DNA from: RYN-133 sp963785425
Lineage (GTDB): Bacteria > Actinomycetota > Actinomycetes > Mycobacteriales > Jatrophihabitantaceae
Assembly (NCBI GenBank): GCA_963785425.1
Contig: CAWAVG010000002.1
Span: 682,001 to 746,000 of the forward strand
Length of the DNA stretch: 64,000 bases
Direction of reading: 5' to 3'
Translations under genes and position numbers: made by a program
Notes under the pieces: generated by a model
Told to the model about the DNA's origin: nothing
Seen by the model: the letters and a program-made list of their open reading frames with translations, nothing else
Database searches by the model: none
In this document: one piece after another, positions 62,489-64,000 of the stretch
How positions within the stretch are numbered: the stretch's first letter is position 1
Layout: every line of letters starts with the position of its first letter

Positions 62489-63638
62489 TCAGTTGATGCA
62501 GCCGGCGTCCACGGCATTGCGCGTCTTCTTGTTCGTGGTCGGCCGGTGCAGCTTGTGCTTCTTGTGCGGCGCGAGCAGGTGCCGCACGAACGCGCGGACC
62601 TCACGCGGATGGACGATGCCGACGTTGACCTGGTAGCGGGTGCCGGGAATGGTGACGTCCTCGTAGTAGTCGGTGGGGATGGCCTGGCCGTGGATGTTGT
62701 TGGCCGACACATAGGACAGCTGCTTGGCCAGTTCGAGGATCTTCAGGTGCTGGTCGGCGAACACCGACGCCCGCACTGCGTCGATGAGGCCCTTGAGCTT
62801 GCCGATGTCGAGCAACATCTTGGCCGAGGCGATCGTGCGGAACGCCGAGGTCAGGAAGTAGCGCTGGCGTGCCGCGCGGCCCAGGTCGGTGCCGGGCAGA
62901 TGGTCGCGCTCGCGCACGAACTCCAAGCGCCTGCACGCCGTGGATCGAATGCGGCCCCTTCGACATCTTGAAGCCCGACCCGCCCTGGATGCCGACCGTC
63001 GCGTTGTACGCGACGGTGTCGTCGATGCTGTGGCACAGATTGATGGGCACGCCGCCGATCGCGTCGCTGATGCGCACGAAGCCCAACAGGCTGACCTGCA
63101 CGAAGTGGTCGATGGGCACTCCGGTCAGCGCCTTGACCGTCTTGAGGAGCAGGCTCACGCCGCCGCCGCGCTTCTGGTCGAGGTCGCCCTTGGTGTCGTT
63201 GTAGCCGAACCCGTACGCGGCGTTGATCTTGTTCATCCCGTAACCCGGGATGTTCACGTACGAGTCACGGGGGATCGAGATGAGCGTCGCTCGCGAGCCG
63301 TCGGCGGGCACGTGCACGATCATGAGCGTGTCGGTGTTGAGGCTCCCGCCGTCGCGACCGACCTTCAGTTCGCGCACCTGTGCGGTCGTCATGCCGGTGC
63401 GGTCGTCGTTGCCGATGATGAGCAAATTCTGTCCCTGGAACACCGGGTTGTTCGACGCCCGGACGGCGTGCTGCTCGTCGCTCGGCTGGCGCAGCCCGCT
63501 GACCGGGACGGTGTGGACGTTGTCGATGCCCCGGGCGGTGTGCCACAGCACGCCGACGTACACGAGCAGCGACGCCGACAGCGCAGCCGTCAGCACCATC
63601 GCCGTCCGGCCGGCGATCAACCGCGCCCGTCCTCCCAC
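62489..63638 (-). pseudogene. LytR-CpsA-Psr (LCP) family cell-wall ligase, one frameshift
   Basis: Membrane-anchored phosphotransferase that attaches wall polymers (in actinobacteria, arabinogalactan-like or teichoic glycans) to peptidoglycan. It starts GTG 63638, with an N-terminal helix (AMVLTAALSASLLVYVGVL) and the LCP domain: LLIIGNDDRTGM, NTDTLMIVHVPADGSRATLISIPRDSYVNIPGYG, catalytic Arg/Asp contexts, GGVPINLCHSIDD. In the frame from 63638 the sequence derails after HGVQAL at 62924; the next frame continues EFVRERDHLPGTDLGRAARQRYFL to DAGCIN. Deleting one T of a TT pair restores a full 382-residue protein, so a simple sequence error is likely. Confidence 0.85.
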
Positions 63639-63710
63639 ATCGGCAACCTACAAAGGGTGTGCTGTGCCGCACCTGACATCGGCAGGCGGTGGCGGGCCCG
63701 TACACGCCGG

Positions 63711-63716
63711 TAGGCT
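63711..63716 (+). promoter_or_regulatory. Possible -10 box of hisE
   Basis: TAGGCT ends 11 nt before ATG 63728, slightly farther than in the leaderless genes of this window, giving a leader of only a few bases. Confidence 0.4.
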
Positions 63717-63727
63717 CAACGTCCGAG

Positions 63728-63991
63728 ATGAAGACCTTCGACGAGCTGTTCGCCGAGCTGACCGAGCGGCAGCGCACCCGGCCGGCGGGCTCGGCGACCG
63801 TCGAGGCGCTCGACGCCGGTGTGCACGCGCAGGGGAAGAAGGTCGTGGAAGAGGCTGCCGAGGTGTGGATGGCGGCCGAGCACGAGTCGGCCGAGCGCAC
63901 GGCCGAGGAGATCAGCCAGCTGCTCTACCGCGTGCAGGTCATCATGCTGGGCAAGGGCATCGACCTCGGCGACGTCTACCGACATCTGTGA
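63728..63991 (+). CDS. hisE: Phosphoribosyl-ATP pyrophosphohydrolase
   Basis: Second step of histidine synthesis, PR-ATP to PR-AMP. Helical protein of 87 residues: KTFDELFAELTERQRTRPAGSATVEALDAG, then KKVVEEAAEVWMAAEHESAERTAEEISQLLYRVQVIM with the metal-binding Glu/Asp residues of the MazG-like fold. ATG 63728 gives the usual start. In relatives hisG follows directly; the window ends nine bases after the stop. Confidence 0.95.
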   Translation: MKTFDELFAELTERQRTRPAGSATVEALDAGVHAQGKKVVEEAAEVWMAAEHESAERTAEEISQLLYRVQVIMLGKGIDLGDVYRHL

Positions 63992-64000
63992 CGCCGCATC

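Overview
The window is high-GC DNA from an actinobacterium (Actinomycetota). Coding is dense, GTG starts are frequent, stop/start overlaps of the ATGA type are common, and the gene families are actinobacterial. The core gene order (aroC-aroK-aroB-aroQ, efp-nusB, pyrR-pyrB-pyrC-carA-carB-pyrK-pyrD-pyrF, gmk-rpoZ-coaBC-metK-priA, def-fmt-rsmB-rpe, ribD-ribE-ribBA-ribH, hisE) is, as I remember it, the same backbone found around the aro/pyr/rib region of Streptomyces and relatives. I cannot name the genus. No tRNA, rRNA, CRISPR array, insertion sequence or prophage was recognised, and no stretch longer than 300 bases lacks a gene.

Layout. 1-1.5 kb: tail of a sulfatase/phosphodiesterase-like protein and a prepilin peptidase. 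1.5-9.9 kb: zwf, the shikimate operon aroCKBQ with a TauE/SafE permease, a convergent ABC-F protein, then efp-nusB. 9.9-27.8 kb is an accessory block between nusB and pyrR: an SDR/TetR divergon with a clear operator, an NlpC/P60 hydrolase, an ABC-2 exporter, an odd double-module histidine kinase with its NarL-type regulator, a UvrD-like helicase, a broken acyl-CoA ligase, a DHA2 exporter, a heavily frameshifted TPP-enzyme/cyclase pair and small conserved genes. 27.8-37.8 kb: the complete UMP biosynthesis operon, preceded by a PyrR-binding RNA hairpin. 37.9-42.8 kb: a second insertion (2OG oxygenase, aldo/keto reductase, pntAB) between pyrF and gmk. 42.9-54.8 kb: gmk, rpoZ, coaBC, metK, priA, a K+ channel, a DHA2 exporter, def, fmt, rsmB and a lipoprotein. 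54.9-59.2 kb: rpe and riboflavin synthesis. 59.1-64 kb: frameshifted xylulokinase, universal stress protein, frameshifted Rv1264-like adenylate cyclase, DUF202 protein, frameshifted LCP protein and hisE, probably the start of a his operon.

The genes form a biosynthetic backbone: chorismate, UMP, CoA, SAM, riboflavin, pentose phosphates and NADPH (Zwf, PntAB), plus translation and replication factors. Three non-coding themes stand out. Many genes have a TANNNT box 6-8 nt before the start codon, as expected for leaderless mRNAs. A family of composite repeats of about 20-100 bp sits at operon gene junctions, often starting exactly on the upstream stop codon. Several dyads look like operators. 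Frameshifts are strongly clustered (23.7-26.1 kb and 59.2-63 kb), which suggests either local sequence error or real decay; the window alone cannot decide this.
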